The notes below the pieces were generated by a model, which did not search any database, was not told the DNA's origin, and saw nothing but the letters and a program-made list of their open reading frames with translations. Below, piece after piece: positions 11,586-22,879 of a stretch of 64,000 bases of DNA. The DNA is from Cardinalis cardinalis. Its lineage: Eukaryota; Chordata; Aves; Passeriformes; Cardinalidae. The translations under genes and the position numbers were made by a program. Within the stretch, counting starts at the first letter, position 1, and the number at the start of each line of letters is the position of its first letter. The stretch is from contig JACDOX010000109.1 of assembly GCA_014549065.1 (NCBI GenBank), positions 292,195-356,194 of the forward strand, read 5' to 3'.

Positions 11586-11745
11586 ACCGCCCTAAAGCGC
11601 CCCAGTGACCCCTGGGGAGGTGGGCTGCTGCCTCCCCATGGCCCAAGCGCTGCTCCCTGCGGGGCTGGGACCCCTCCAGCCGCTGCCGCCCACGGGCTGC
11701 GTCACCTCGGCGGCGCTCATGATCCATGGTGCCATCAGCTCCCCG
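11586..11745. other. Small CpG cluster
   Basis: About a dozen CpG dinucleotides in 160 bases of GC-rich sequence, in a window where CpG is otherwise sparse. It sits just before a long purine tract and an AT-rich candidate enhancer. It is too short to meet usual CpG-island length criteria. It could be a small regulatory island or simply a GC-rich patch. No TATA box or initiator is convincing. Confidence 0.4.
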
Positions 11746-11825
11746 TTTACTGCAGAAAAGCAGAAAAGCCATTTAGCCAGAGCCTGCAACCCTTCAGCCC
11801 ACGGTGCCTTGACAGCAGAGGTTAT

Positions 11826-11892
11826 AGGAGGGGGGGGGGGAAAAAAGGGGGGAGAAAAAAAAAGAAAAAAAGAGAGGGAGAGAAAGAAAGAA
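11826..11892 (+). repeat. 67-base uninterrupted purine tract
   Basis: Every base from 11826 to 11892 is A or G on the plus strand. The tract includes an 11-base G run (11830-11840) followed by G/A blocks and AG and GAAA tandem units. Such homopurine-homopyrimidine runs can form triplex DNA and are often polymorphic in length. Confidence 0.9.
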
Positions 11893-11949
11893 CAATGTGC
11901 AATCGGCACTGCATTAGAGATGGAAAAAGTACTTAAAGCCTGCAACATT

Positions 11950-12660
11950 CATCAAGGCTGAATACATAAATGCCACATTTTGAATAAGCCAAGCAAAAGA
12001 CAATGACAAAGGAAAGGCGCGTTGCTTCAGGAATCTCTATCATTTTCATTTGCTGCTGTCAGGAACCTGTTTTTTGCCTCTCACTCTATCAGCCATTATA
12101 GCATTAATGAAGTAACCTCACATAGTTATTGACTGGCTTGTCAGAGTCCCTGCCTGATCCCTTAATAGAAACCATTGGTCTTCAGTTAAAAATGGGGTGA
12201 GCTGGGAGGTGCTGTGGGCATGTGCTGAATTTCAAGTGCACTCCTGAGGTTATCAAAAGCCATGAAATGCAAATTATTATATTTTTTAAACACACAGATT
12301 TCATGCAACTGAGCATATAAAATTGACTAATACTGTACTTTATGCATTCCTAATAATGTTTCCAAATATGCTCTGCATATGATCTTTCCCCAGAAAGTTG
12401 TGGGTGGTATTTGAATAAGCAGAAATGGGCCTAGTTTTATTTTGTGAATAAAGTAGTTTCCTGGACCTTGTGAGTCTCTGTTCCTTCTAATATAAGGTAA
12501 TGTTTATGCACTGTCTGTTCAAACAACACAGGTAATCCTTTGTCTGAATTTCTGTCTCAGATCAAAATCATTTTCCCTTCTTCATTTTTTCCCCCCTCCT
12601 CTCCTTTCATAAAACATCCTAAGTCCCAGAACTAGTATATTCTCATTTACTAGAAATTGA
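11950..12660. promoter_or_regulatory. Candidate conserved enhancer block with POU octamer
   Basis: AT-rich non-repetitive block inside an N-free interval (11361-12859). A perfect octamer ATGCAAAT is at 12267-12274. Words such as CATTATAGCATTAATG near 12093 and several TAAT cores follow. No open frame of note on either strand. It looks like the other enhancer-like blocks here. Conservation is inferred. Confidence 0.47.
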
Positions 12661-14510
12661 GGGTTGGCAGAGGGTCTAGAAATAACTTCTTTTCCCAGAA
12701 GGTAATAAATCCAGGGAGTAATCTGAAACACTGAGTTGTTAATTCCAGTCCCACCACGCCACTGCCTGCTCTGTGGGTACCGCAGCGGATCAGCCCTGGT
12801 GACAAGCAGCCAGGCCTGCACATCCCATCACTGCACTGGCTGCATCCAAAAAAGCCTTTNCCAGTGGGCAAAGCTGGAAAATTTGTGACTGACCAGTGGG
12901 AAAAGCCACAGGGTGACCTTTCACAGGTGCCTCTAGGGGAGAGGGGACCATCAGGCCTGTGGTCTGAGGATGTTCATCAAGGCTCCTAACGTGGTCTGAC
13001 NCTCCCAAACCACGCAGCCCTGCCCCTGTGAGACCCAGCTCAGCAAACCTGGCCAGCTTGCCTGGGCCAGGCTCTGCCTGCAGGGAACATTTGCACAGGT
13101 AGCCCTGCTAAGTAAACTCCTCCACTTGGAGCTCAGGAGAGCCTCAGAGGTTAAACACCACACTGGTTTTGAAAACAGAAACGAGCAGCCTCACGTCACA
13201 GACAGCAGTGAGAGGAAGAGCTCTACAGCCAGACCTGATTTGAGATTGTTCAGACCTCTTGGGTCTGCAAAACTGGGTTGGCATTCTCAGAAGAACAGAC
13301 TCCCATAATAATTGTGGTCCTCTCTTGTTTCTGATTGGGCTAAAAATTCCCTCAGAACAACTCTCACGGCACTTCCACATCCCTGGTCTGAAATTAAGCA
13401 AATTTCTCCTAATGAATACTCTGTTTGTTGATTTGGTGACACGTTTTCTGAGTCTGAAACATTATGAAATTCTTTAATACTGCCCCCTTCCCCCCCCCTC
13501 CCCGTTTTCAATTAATTATTTGCAGGCTGTTTCCCTCCACAAAAGACATTCCTTTTCATTGGGACATTTGGTGGGTAGCACGTCAGGAATGCCTTTCATT
13601 TAACCTATTTCCAAACTACTCCCTCAGCCCTGGGTGTGCAGTGCTAGCAGCACATTCGCCCATCCCCTCACACGATCATGAGGGACACAGGGCACCACAA
13701 AGACTCAGCTGCTCCAAAATCAGGGCAAGGGGGATTCCAAGGCTCTTTGAGGGGGCCACAGCATCACCCAGTGTACAAACACCCTCCAGCCCAGGACATC
13801 CCAGTGTTGGTTCCCTACATTTGCTTTAACTCCCTGCAGCTGGTACACATCAGCACTTCTTTCCAGGGCTGTCCCTGCAACATTGGGGTGCAACATTTCA
13901 GAGTAGTGTGAGCCATGCAGCTCTCACAGCCCACAGTCTGGGAGACCATCTTCTATTAAAATCATTTATCATGGCCTGAAANCCTCAGTTCCTCCCTAAA
14001 TCTTACTGTTCCCAGCACTCTTGGGTGACAGCTCAATCATGGTGCAGGACAAGCTTATCCTTGGCTGAAAATAAAAGAGTTTTCTCTTTGCATATGAGGA
14101 AAAAAAGAAACCCACAACATGCCACCACTTTCTAATCCAGGAGAGAATAAATGGGACAACAAGCCCTGTGCTCTCCACCACGTCTCAGGAAACTTTCAGG
14201 GCACTGGGTTTTGGTCCAGTGCAAAGCCCAAGTAACCAACCAGCAGCTTTTTGTGCGAGCTTGCACACTGTCAGCTCTGCCATGGNCACAGCAGAGGGTC
14301 TGACCTTTGTTTAGATTCTCACTTTCCAGTGGGATTTGTCCATCCCTACTCATAAGCTCCATTACCTTTAAGTTTTTCTCTTTTTGGGATGTTTTTTCTT
14401 TCCCTTCAGGGTACCCTGATGCCACCTCTGTAGCCTGAACCCCACAAGCAGCCACAGCAGTGACACAAGGAGAGGCCCTCACAAACAACATCACTGCCAG
14501 GAGCTCATCA
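12661..14510. other. Non-coding stretch, no gene seen
   Basis: Moderate to GC-rich sequence with overlapping chance frames on both strands, for example 13464-13829 plus and 14132-14494 minus (the latter contains N at 14286). A C-rich pyrimidine tract spans 13483-13503. Nothing resembles a known gene, RNA or transposable element. Confidence 0.6.
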
Positions 14511-17184
14511 GGGNTGATCTTCTAATTGTGCTTAACAATTGCTAAAAGGAACCAAAAATTCATCAGTGAACTTCGGCTTCCCCAGTAATTAATATTGTTA
14601 TTACAGAATTGTTAATAATTATTAGACTCTGGAAAATGCAGCATCAAAGATTTTGAGCATCTCCAGGAAGACAGAGCCTGCTGGACTCTGCTTCCATGGG
14701 TTACAGCTTTGGCCTTATTTCAGCTGAACCTNTCTTGCCTGCAGAAACCCTGCTTGATTCAGATATAAATTCAGTCCCAAGACCATCATCTTTGTTTTGG
14801 GGACACACTCCAAGGTCCTCAGAGAAACCTGCCTGGATTTTGTGCATCCCAGCTGCCCCCAGGGCAGTGCCCAGGCAGGAGCTGCTCAGCCTTGAGGATT
14901 TTCACACAAGCAGTGAAAAACTGAAATTATTCCTGAAGGCNACTAAAGCCAGCAAATTCACAATGGCATTGGCTGTATGCAAACAGGCCCACTGCTCCCT
15001 GTGTTTTGTTGAGTGCAATATATTTGGCATGCAAAAGCTGTGTCTTCAGGGATTTTTTTTTTTAAATAAGTAGTCTGGACGTATTGTAAGAGACAAAGTA
15101 ATTAGCATTCACTCAGCCCAGCAGGGCAGCAATTTAAACTTTTACAAGGAGTCAAAGTTCAGGATGCTGCCCTGCCATCAACTTTCTACATACAGATGGG
15201 ATACAGACTGGAATATCCAAATGTTTCAAGCTACTCTGGGTTATTTGAAACTCCANTAGACACGTTACTGGGGGGAAATTGCTTAATCTGCTGCAGGATT
15301 TATTGCCATTGTATGTTCAGTATGGAGGTCCTAGAGGGTCAGAAAGAGCTGCTCTCAGTGCAACTATTTCATACCATACTAAAATAAGTTTCTGACCATA
15401 NCTTTAATCCTCAACATCATTACATCCTATTTTTATGCAGACAGGCACATAAAAACACTCCACAAAATGAATNGGTGTTCACACCCTACTCCCAATAATC
15501 CCACAGCATGGGGAAAGGAGAGAGGCACAGCACTCTGCTGCTCACTTCAGTCCAGGAAAAGGCAACTTTGTTGTCATATAAAGCAAATAAATAGAAAAGT
15601 CAGGAGGGAAAAAAAAATAAGTGCCATGCAGCATTGGATTGATTTAAGAGTAAGTGCNTGCTGCTGGAGAAATAGATTTTTTCACCTCTTAGGCAGTCAT
15701 TTTTACAAATGTATGAGGTGAGCACCGATTAAGGCTCGCCAAGAAAGAAGCGTTTTTGTTCCTGCCCCTCTTTTTTTCAGTTCCTCCCACCCTTCTCTCC
15801 CCATCCCCACTCNGCCAGGCAGACCCTGCTCTGCCTGGGGGGAGGACAGGAATCCCTGCCCACCCTGGGGACCACAATCCTGTGCCCCAGGGCTCACNGG
15901 GGCTCAGGAGGGGAGGGGGCACTGCAGCAGTCACAGGAGAGAAGAATGCTCTGCCCCACTCCACATCATTATTTGGGGCTTTCAGAGGGAAAACAGNAAG
16001 AAATTATTTTTTTTCCTTGTTTCCCACCCCCAGGCTTTCACTTGTNAGAGCAGGTAAAACTGACTAGAAAAAGGAGATAAATGTATAAAAGCATTCCTTT
16101 TGNACACAATTCACACTCAGCAAAAGCAAAACAACTCTAGCAGGAAGGAAACCCAGGTACAACAAACATAAATATAACAACCTGGGTGAAAAACAGTCTT
16201 GTCTAATTGCCCTGAAAGTATTGTCATTATTCTGATGGCTTCACCAGTTTTAAAATAAAATAAAAAAAAAGTTGGAAAGCTTCACTCTGAGTTTTGGCAG
16301 CATCTTTGCACCTCAGAAAAAATAAATTCAAAGAGAAAAAGCAAGAGCAGAAGGAATCANCACATCAAGATTTTAGGCCTCATGCAGGGATGAGCATTGA
16401 TTCTGTACAGGCCCCACTTCATGCAAGTTTCAGATTCAGAATGAAGATTCAGAACTTGCCTTGTTTGCAGATAAAAGTATCATCTCCCAGGTTCTCACTG
16501 TCTCCTACTTGCAAAGCAAACAAAACTTGGAACATGAACAGTTCAGCTCTTTCCCTTTTCCAAAAAACCTAATAAAGGCCATCACCTTGCATATGGTGTG
16601 TATAAAACCAGGGGAAACAACCCTACAGCTCCCCTGGTTTTAGGGGAATATTTGCCTCCTTAAATAAGGCAGCACAGGACATGAAGGAACTCTTTGGAGT
16701 CAGTAATTCAGGCTGTCCTGTGAGTGCTGGAGGAGATGGGGATGGCTGATCTGTGCTTTGATTCAGAAATAAACCCCACATCACTTCCTCCTCAAATGAG
16801 ACTGACTCCTTCCCCCCAGCCCCAATGCAAATTTGCACTGGCTCAAGTCATCAAAAGGTCTAAAAACTTTATTTCCTTTTCTTTAAGTCTGCCAGATTTC
16901 TTCTCACAGGCGAAATACCACAGGAAAAGCAAGATAAGGTTTCCTAAATATTTACAGATTTGCCCAAACTCAGCAGAGAGGGAAAAAAAAAATCACAAAA
17001 ATTACTACTCACATAAGGTATCCAGAGTTCTTGTCCCCAAGAGGCCTGAAGAGTTTGGGTACCTGTCTGACTGCTGGTCTCCATTACTTTTGGAAACCAC
17101 ACGAGACCAACAGGGTCTTGTCCAGCGAGGTCAACACCACACCCAGTAGGACCCATCCCAGCACCCTTAATCCCAGAGCCAAGC
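14511..17184. other. Non-coding stretch, no gene seen
   Basis: Mixed sequence with a rather dense run of N positions between 14514 and 16360. A small AT-rich patch at about 14515-14640 contains AATAATTATTAG. A perfect 12-base palindrome TGCAAATTTGCA at 16826-16837 overlaps an ATGCAAAT octamer (16825-16832). Frames of about 90 to 140 codons are present but overlap on opposite strands and are not recognisable. Confidence 0.55.
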
Positions 17185-17410
17185 TTTGCTAAAGCTCAAA
17201 TAAAGCTTTTTTTCTTGCTTTCATTAAGGCCCATTCCTATCATGAATTTAGACAAACTCTTAGTGCTAAATTTTCTTTTCTTGTGCCAAAAATACCTCTC
17301 TTTTCAATTAGAAAATGCAACTTGTTTTAGTGTCAGAGGCTTTAATTAAGCATAGTTTGTCTAGAACAGCTCCAGGGTTTATTTATTATTTATTAAAGAA
17401 AGGTTAGTTA
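17185..17410. promoter_or_regulatory. Possible small conserved AT-rich block
   Basis: N-free, non-repetitive AT-rich segment with TTAATTAAGC near 17342 and several TTAG and AATTAG words. It resembles the enhancer-like blocks but is short. Low confidence. Confidence 0.28.
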
Positions 17411-18168
17411 TTTATTGGGGAGGGGGAAGACACATCTGTTAGCTGCAACTCCACGGAATGAGCCAGACAGCCCATCACTCAAACTGCTGTAGGACATGAG
17501 TGGATCACTATCAGGGTCAGGAAAAAATACTTCTTTTCCTCATGTGTTACATAATGAGGATGTTTTTTGATACTTTCAAGTCTTCCTTGAAGCTGTGGCT
17601 GTTTCTGGTCACTATTCAAGGACAAGACATTGGGTTTAAGGGGAGGGGGGGGAAGTAAAACAGGGGGACTCTGCTGCAGGAGTGCTCCCACATCACTGAG
17701 ACAGGCACTGCAAAAGGGGCTGGGGGCACAGCAGGGACAGGACATTTTTCCTGCCCTCTGGCAGATCCAGCACCAGAAGTGAGGATCAGTCCTGGTGCAA
17801 ACAGAGCAGTGTGCAGGCAGGATCCTCTGGAAGTGGCAGGACACGCTGCAGAGCAGTTCCTGCTGCAGGGACAAGCTGCTCTCTTGAGCAGCTCTTTGAG
17901 GGCAGGAGCCTATAAACCCAATGAGGGGCCTAAAAAGCCATGCTAAGTTATATTTTTGCCTTTTTTTTTAATTAAGAAAGCTTTAACTTTCCCCTCACNA
18001 CTTCTGGGCTGAATTGGTTTGATCCAGAGAGGTAGTTATGCATAAGAGCAACCACTTTANATTGAATTAGGGGATTTCTCATGCAACACATCTCACCAAT
18101 TACAAGGCAGGGATGCAATTCTATGATTTATAATACATTATACTGTTAAATAATATAACATTATAGAT
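17411..18168. other. Non-coding stretch, no gene seen
   Basis: Contains a G-rich run near 17640-17652 and an AT-rich tail from about 17930. A 131-codon minus-strand frame (17479-17874) has cysteine-rich composition but no ordered zinc-binding or other motif that I recognise, and I treat it as chance. Confidence 0.55.
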
Positions 18169-18322
18169 ACAATTTGTACCTATCTCTCCGTGGATTAGAG
18201 AGGTGGCACATGAAGAGTGGATCATTAAACAGCAGTGCAAGGCCAGGGGCCAAGCACTTCTGTTTAACAAGCTGCTCCAAGTACCACCCCTCTAATCCAT
18301 GGAGAGAGANAGAATAAATTGT
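18169..18322. repeat. Long imperfect palindrome (hairpin-forming element)
   Basis: The outer arms 18183-18209 and 18281-18307 are complementary at 24 of 27 positions. All three differences are transitions; in a minus-strand transcript two of them become G-U pairs. Inside these, TTAAACAG (18225-18232) pairs with CTGTTTAA (18260-18267), AGTGC (18234-18238) with GCACT (18254-18258), and GGCC with GGCC around a tiny loop centred near 18246. Weak outer pairing continues with ACAATTT (18169-18175) and AAATTGT (18316-18322). The shape fits a fossil palindromic DNA-transposon-like repeat, of the kind listed in Repbase as ancient low-copy vertebrate repeats (Eulor/UCON groups), or a structured RNA. 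The family assignment is not certain. Confidence 0.8.
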
Positions 18323-19019
18323 TCCTGTGTCTTGNTCTAAATCAGGTTCTTTGGGTGTATTTTGGGGGTTTATATAATAATNATCATTTCTGCTTATGGG
18401 TTTTGCTTTCTGGGGCTGAACCAGTTTAAGCTGAAGGAGCTTCTGTTGCAGAGAGGATCTGGAATTTAGGCTCTGGACAGATTTGAGGGGAGAGGGGAAT
18501 GACTCTCAGGCCATCCCAGCAGAAGCTCAAAGGCACACCTGGAGGGCACAGCCAGCTCCCCAGATGAACAGGCCCAGGGCAGGAGCCTGGCTGCATCCCT
18601 GCTCCATCAGGCAGGAATGCCCTGGGAGCACGCAGCTGGCAGAGCTCAAACCCCACCAGCAGGGCTCTGGGTGACGGCAGAGCCTCTCTGGGTGGGGACA
18701 GCCCATTTCCAACACAGCATTCCCCAGCCCTGGACAGCCCCTGGCCGTGCATCAGGAAGGGCCGCGGCCCAGCGCGCCAGGTCCTTGGGAGGACACAGGT
18801 GACACGGCGCTATTCCAAGGTGGCCGCGGGCAGCAGCTGAAGGTGAGCTCCTTGACCTCCATCTCCTGTGCTTGTATTACCTCTCCAGGGTCAGTCATAA
18901 ATGCAGATGGGAGCACCAGGCTCGACAGACAACGTGGTGCTTTATAACCCTGGCACTGGGATGAGGGCTCCATGCCTTGGCNGCCAGGTTTATTAAACTC
19001 CATTGCNGTCCCCTTAANG
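18323..19019. other. Non-coding stretch with a small CpG cluster
   Basis: GC-rich, gene-free. About nine CpGs cluster at 18744-18832, including GCCGCGGCC and GGCCGCGGG words. This lies shortly before the AT-rich block at 19020. The overlapping frames here are mirror shadows of one another on the two strands with no recognisable protein. Confidence 0.5.
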
Positions 19020-19560
19020 ATGACAACACCTTTCCATAACAGCACAGTTGCTTGGCTCCCGAGGAGGGCAGCACAATGAGGGAGCCTGAAGATATAGGGA
19101 CACTTAGGCTGTCTTATAGCCCCTAACTCATCATCTGACAAGGCATTGATTTCTATTGACAATTTCATTGTAATGTCAGAGCGTAACCTGAATTCATCTT
19201 TCATCCACTTCAGAAGTAAACAATGGCTCTTGGAACAGGGAAGGAAAAAAAAATACAGCAAAAATAATAAAAAGAATTTTTATTCCAGCTTTTCCTCAAA
19301 AAAACCCAAGAGAACCAAGACTGCTCAGCAGCTACATGGAGCAGGGCAAACTATTAATAGAAAACACATTATTTGACAAATTTTATCACTGCTTCAATTT
19401 GCAAATTATTCACAAATCTACTGTCACTCATTCAATTCTGTTCAATTTATGAAGCTGTATTAAATTAGCATTATTCCACAGAAACTATTTCCAGCCTCCA
19501 AAAAAAATTTCCAGGTGATATTTACAGCATTAGCTGACAATCCACCGTCACCTCAGCCAT
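19020..19560. promoter_or_regulatory. Candidate conserved block with SOX-type sites
   Basis: Non-repetitive block. AACAATGG at 19219-19226 matches a SOX site, and ACAAT-TTC-ATTGT at 19159-19171 is an inverted pair of SOX-like half sites. AT-rich sequence with several AATT cores follows to 19560. On the minus strand, 19228 down to 19019 is open for 70 codons after an acceptor-like polypyrimidine-AAG, giving a protein-like frame, but I find no good donor or known domain. A regulatory element is the more likely reading. Confidence 0.4.
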
Positions 19561-22309
19561 GGGAAGGTGCCATTACTGTCCCTCAGCTTAACAAGCTGTG
19601 AAATAAACAGGGATGGGGGGATCCTCCTGATCAGGCTTTCCACGCTGCCTATGTTTGAAAGAGGAGATAAAGAGGAAAGGCTGGCAGGGCTTGGCGTTGG
19701 CACCACATCACATTTCTATTAATAAAGAACAGCAATCAGCTCTGAAATTAATGTGGATCTGTTATCTCCTCACACACACAAAGAATTCGTGTCTGATGTG
19801 CTCACACGGACCACGGTGCGAACCATGGGGACAAGCCACTCGTGTTTCTGTTTCACCANCCCTGTGCCTTGGCTCTGGTCTGGGTTTGTGGGTTTTTTCC
19901 TCAGAAAAGCATGTGCAGACATGTAGGATAAAGATCTGTCAGCACGGTCCCTCTCTGTGTTTCTAGAGACGACACAGATGTATTTCATACGCCTCCAAAA
20001 TGCAAATTGAAATTTGCTAATTTCTAGGTTTTGGCCACCTGTTGCACTTTACCACTCCTCTTTAATAGACACATGGTGCAGATTAAAAGTTTTACTGGGC
20101 TGGAAGCTAAGACACTTCCAAAGTCCTCCCCAAATATCAGAAACACTTGGCAGACGGGAACACTGAGGTACAAATTTCCACAGTGTGGTGAAAGAGACCC
20201 TGGAGCCTTAAGAAAAGTGAAATAAAATAATGAAAACACACCTCTTCATTTCAGTTCCACGGGATTCAAATGATGTACAAAAATTCCCTAAGCAATTTTC
20301 CTGCAGCACAGCTCCCTAATGAGGCTGGGGAAGCAGCTTTTCTCCACACTCCCACAAATAGCTAGTCAGGACGAGCAGAAAAGGTAAATTCAGTCTTTCA
20401 GGGTGGAAACCATGGTAGAGATGAGAAGCTGCTGGTCATGGCTCAGCTAAACCATCCCATGGCAAAATTCTAATTTTGAGACATTTGTTTGGGGTATTTG
20501 CTTTTTCACCAATGGTTACTTGGGGTATTGTTTCAAGTTATGTGTGAATAGTCCCACATTGAATAAAGAGTAAGGAAAACATCTAAAATTACTACTTGTC
20601 CTATACAGTTTTGGCATAAATAGAATCTCAAGGTATTTCACGATATTGTCTNGGGCAACAAGAAAGCACAAGATAGAAATACTCCAAGTCTAGAGAAAAA
20701 TAAAGTCAAATGAGTAACCATTACAAAAGGAGGGAACAAACCCAACACCTGAGGAGGTGTGCACTGAGGGGCAATTTGCATTCCTTTACAAACATTCTCC
20801 CATGCATCNTGTCTGTTGTGTGTTCCAGGGACACTGTCTCTCCAGCTGTGACCCATCAAGCTACTCTGAGGAAAAAATAGAGTCATCCTGGGATATTGTC
20901 ACATGCATCTCCCACAGGAGAAGAGACCTGACAGTGCCTGGGACATCTTGGCAAAAAGAAGCGACAAAGAGCAGCCAGGAAGGGAAGCAGGGACGAGCCG
21001 CACCTCCCAGGAGGGAAGAGATGACTCTGAGAGACTCCCCCTCACACTCTGCTCCAGCCTCCAGGCCCAGCTGGGCTCAGCACGCCCAGTGCTGTCCCCA
21101 GGAGCACAGGGGGCGTGGGAAGCACGGCTGGCACCGCACCCGCTGCTCCCAGGGATCCCAGAGCACCCCGGGGGCCGCAGCACCCGGAGCCTGCCAAAGC
21201 ATCTCAGCTCATCCCTAATTGTCAGCCATCTCTATTAGCTCCACAGTGGGGCTCTGACATAAGGATGAACAGAAGGGTTGTTACTGGCTAGTGAGAGGAG
21301 AGGAGCTTCTGGTCCAAGGAAGAAAAGCATCTTCCATGGCAGAAGGAAAAAAAAAATCTTTTTTTCCTCCCCACGGAGGCTAAGCTATACTATGACAAAA
21401 GACAAAGGGACCACGCAATGGATGCCCACCAGCCTAAACTTCCCCTAATAGCACACTAAAAAAAAAACCAAAAAAAGGGAAAAAAGGCTTTGTGGCTTGC
21501 CTCTCAGTATTAAGCAGTAAGAGATCCGTTTTATAATTGTCTCCAAGAGGGAAAAAGCAGAAAGAAAACAGCACTACATGCACCAATCCCAGNGCAGCGT
21601 GACTCCATTTGAGCCCTCAGCTCCAGGAGGAGGTGGCTGCTTTGCCAGTGGCAGCTCCTTCTCCAGAGCACTTCCCTCTCAAATGCTCCTTGAGACCCAC
21701 AGCCACGGTGCAACTCTCCCCATGCNAGCTGAAGCTAAAGATTTTCATAGATGGAAAGTAAAGGGAGAAGGGAAAGAAGAGTCTTGACTCCACCAAGACC
21801 ACATTTTCTCAGATTACGCCAAAATCCTTTCCATATTATTTCCCTGAACAACAGCCCAAGTTAATAGGACCTAAAAATACCCCAAACACACTTTTGGTTT
21901 TGCAAACAGCATTTCATTCATGCATGTCTGCCTGGTGATGCAGCATCACAATTGTAATGAGAGAGCTGCCAGCCCTGGAAGGGTGCATTGCTCCCTGCAC
22001 TTGGAATGCTAAAGAGGGACTGAAGCCACAGAGGAGGTTAAAGTGAGTTTCACTATATAGAAATGATAAGGGAATTAAGCCAGGCCTGGAGCTAGAAGTT
22101 ACCTGAGCCACCCTGAGTCCAGGGCCACAGCCACCTCTGCTTTAGGCTTAAGTTTTTTGGCCAACACAAACAGCAAAAGCATCACTGATATGCCAGGAGC
22201 AGGCTCAGCTAGGTGTTGGATCCTGGGATGGAGTCAGGCACTCAGGTGGCACCTGCACCCCCTCACAGTGCCTGGGGACGAGAGGTGCCACAAACAGGGA
22301 ACATAAAGC
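19561..22309. other. Non-coding stretch, no gene seen
   Basis: Mixed sequence with a CpG-containing GC-rich patch at about 21105-21190. Octamers ATGCAAAT at 20000-20007 and ATTTGCAT at 20774-20781 stand in otherwise ordinary sequence. Overlapping frames on opposite strands around 20757-21238 are shadows of a GC-rich patch. No repeat or gene recognised. Confidence 0.55.
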
Positions 22310-22852
22310 AGCCCTAAATTAAAGCGCTTCCAACACAAGGCAATTACACTCCATAATGTTTACTTATCTTATATACNCTCAGAGGGAAGATAAATGTCTA
22401 GTAAAAACCACAATCCACTATTAAACAGCTATAAAATACTTCGCTGTCTTCCCATTTCAAAAGCTCCCATAGTATAAATAGTGGTCAAAAGTTCAGTGAA
22501 CTGTCTTGTAGTCTGGTGCTCCATTCAAACCATGCTATTTCCAGAGAGTCTCCTGACACCGTATCTAATTTCCAAAATGAATATGCTTTAATTTTCCTTC
22601 TTCATGCATTGTGCTTTTTCCTCATTTAAAACAGCAACAGCCTCTGGCAGTAAAGGACATCACATTTCCGTGTGAGATGAAGCTTTTTTCCCCCGATATG
22701 CAGGAGAATGGCATGGGTCAAGGGAGAAAAAATGTATGCAAAAAACATCACACCCCACTGACCCCAGTATATTTTACATTACAATTTTGCCATTTCCAAT
22801 ATAGGTTCATTTTGCAGTGGACCATATCAGTCATATTTCAGGATTTACACTC
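22310..22852. promoter_or_regulatory. Candidate conserved AT-rich block
   Basis: Complex AT-rich sequence with one N (22377). It carries GGCAATTACAC near 22340, a GTATAAATAGTGG word near 22471 and several AATTTCC and TTTAATTTT words. It ends at a 27-base poly-A run. It looks like the other enhancer-like blocks; a retrotransposed sequence ending in the A run was considered, but no AATAAA precedes it. Confidence 0.35.
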
Positions 22853-22879
22853 AAAAAAAAAAAAAAAAAAAAAAAAAAA
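22853..22879 (+). repeat. 27-base poly-A run
   Basis: Uninterrupted run of 27 A. There is no AATAAA signal in the preceding 40 bases, and I see no flanking target-site duplication, so retroposition is not supported. Confidence 0.9.

Noticed and set aside
17479..17874. Cysteine-containing 131-codon minus-strand frame considered as a zinc-finger fragment
   Set aside because: The cysteine and histidine spacing does not fit any zinc-binding pattern, and no linker or repeat is present.
18118..18135. AATTCTATGATTTATAAT considered as a CR1 3-prime-end remnant
   Set aside because: Only a single degenerate unit resembles the CR1 terminal octamer repeat, and no CR1 body precedes it.
22611..22879. Retrocopy ending in the 27-base poly-A run
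   Set aside because: No AATAAA upstream of the A run, no target-site duplication and no recognisable parental gene.
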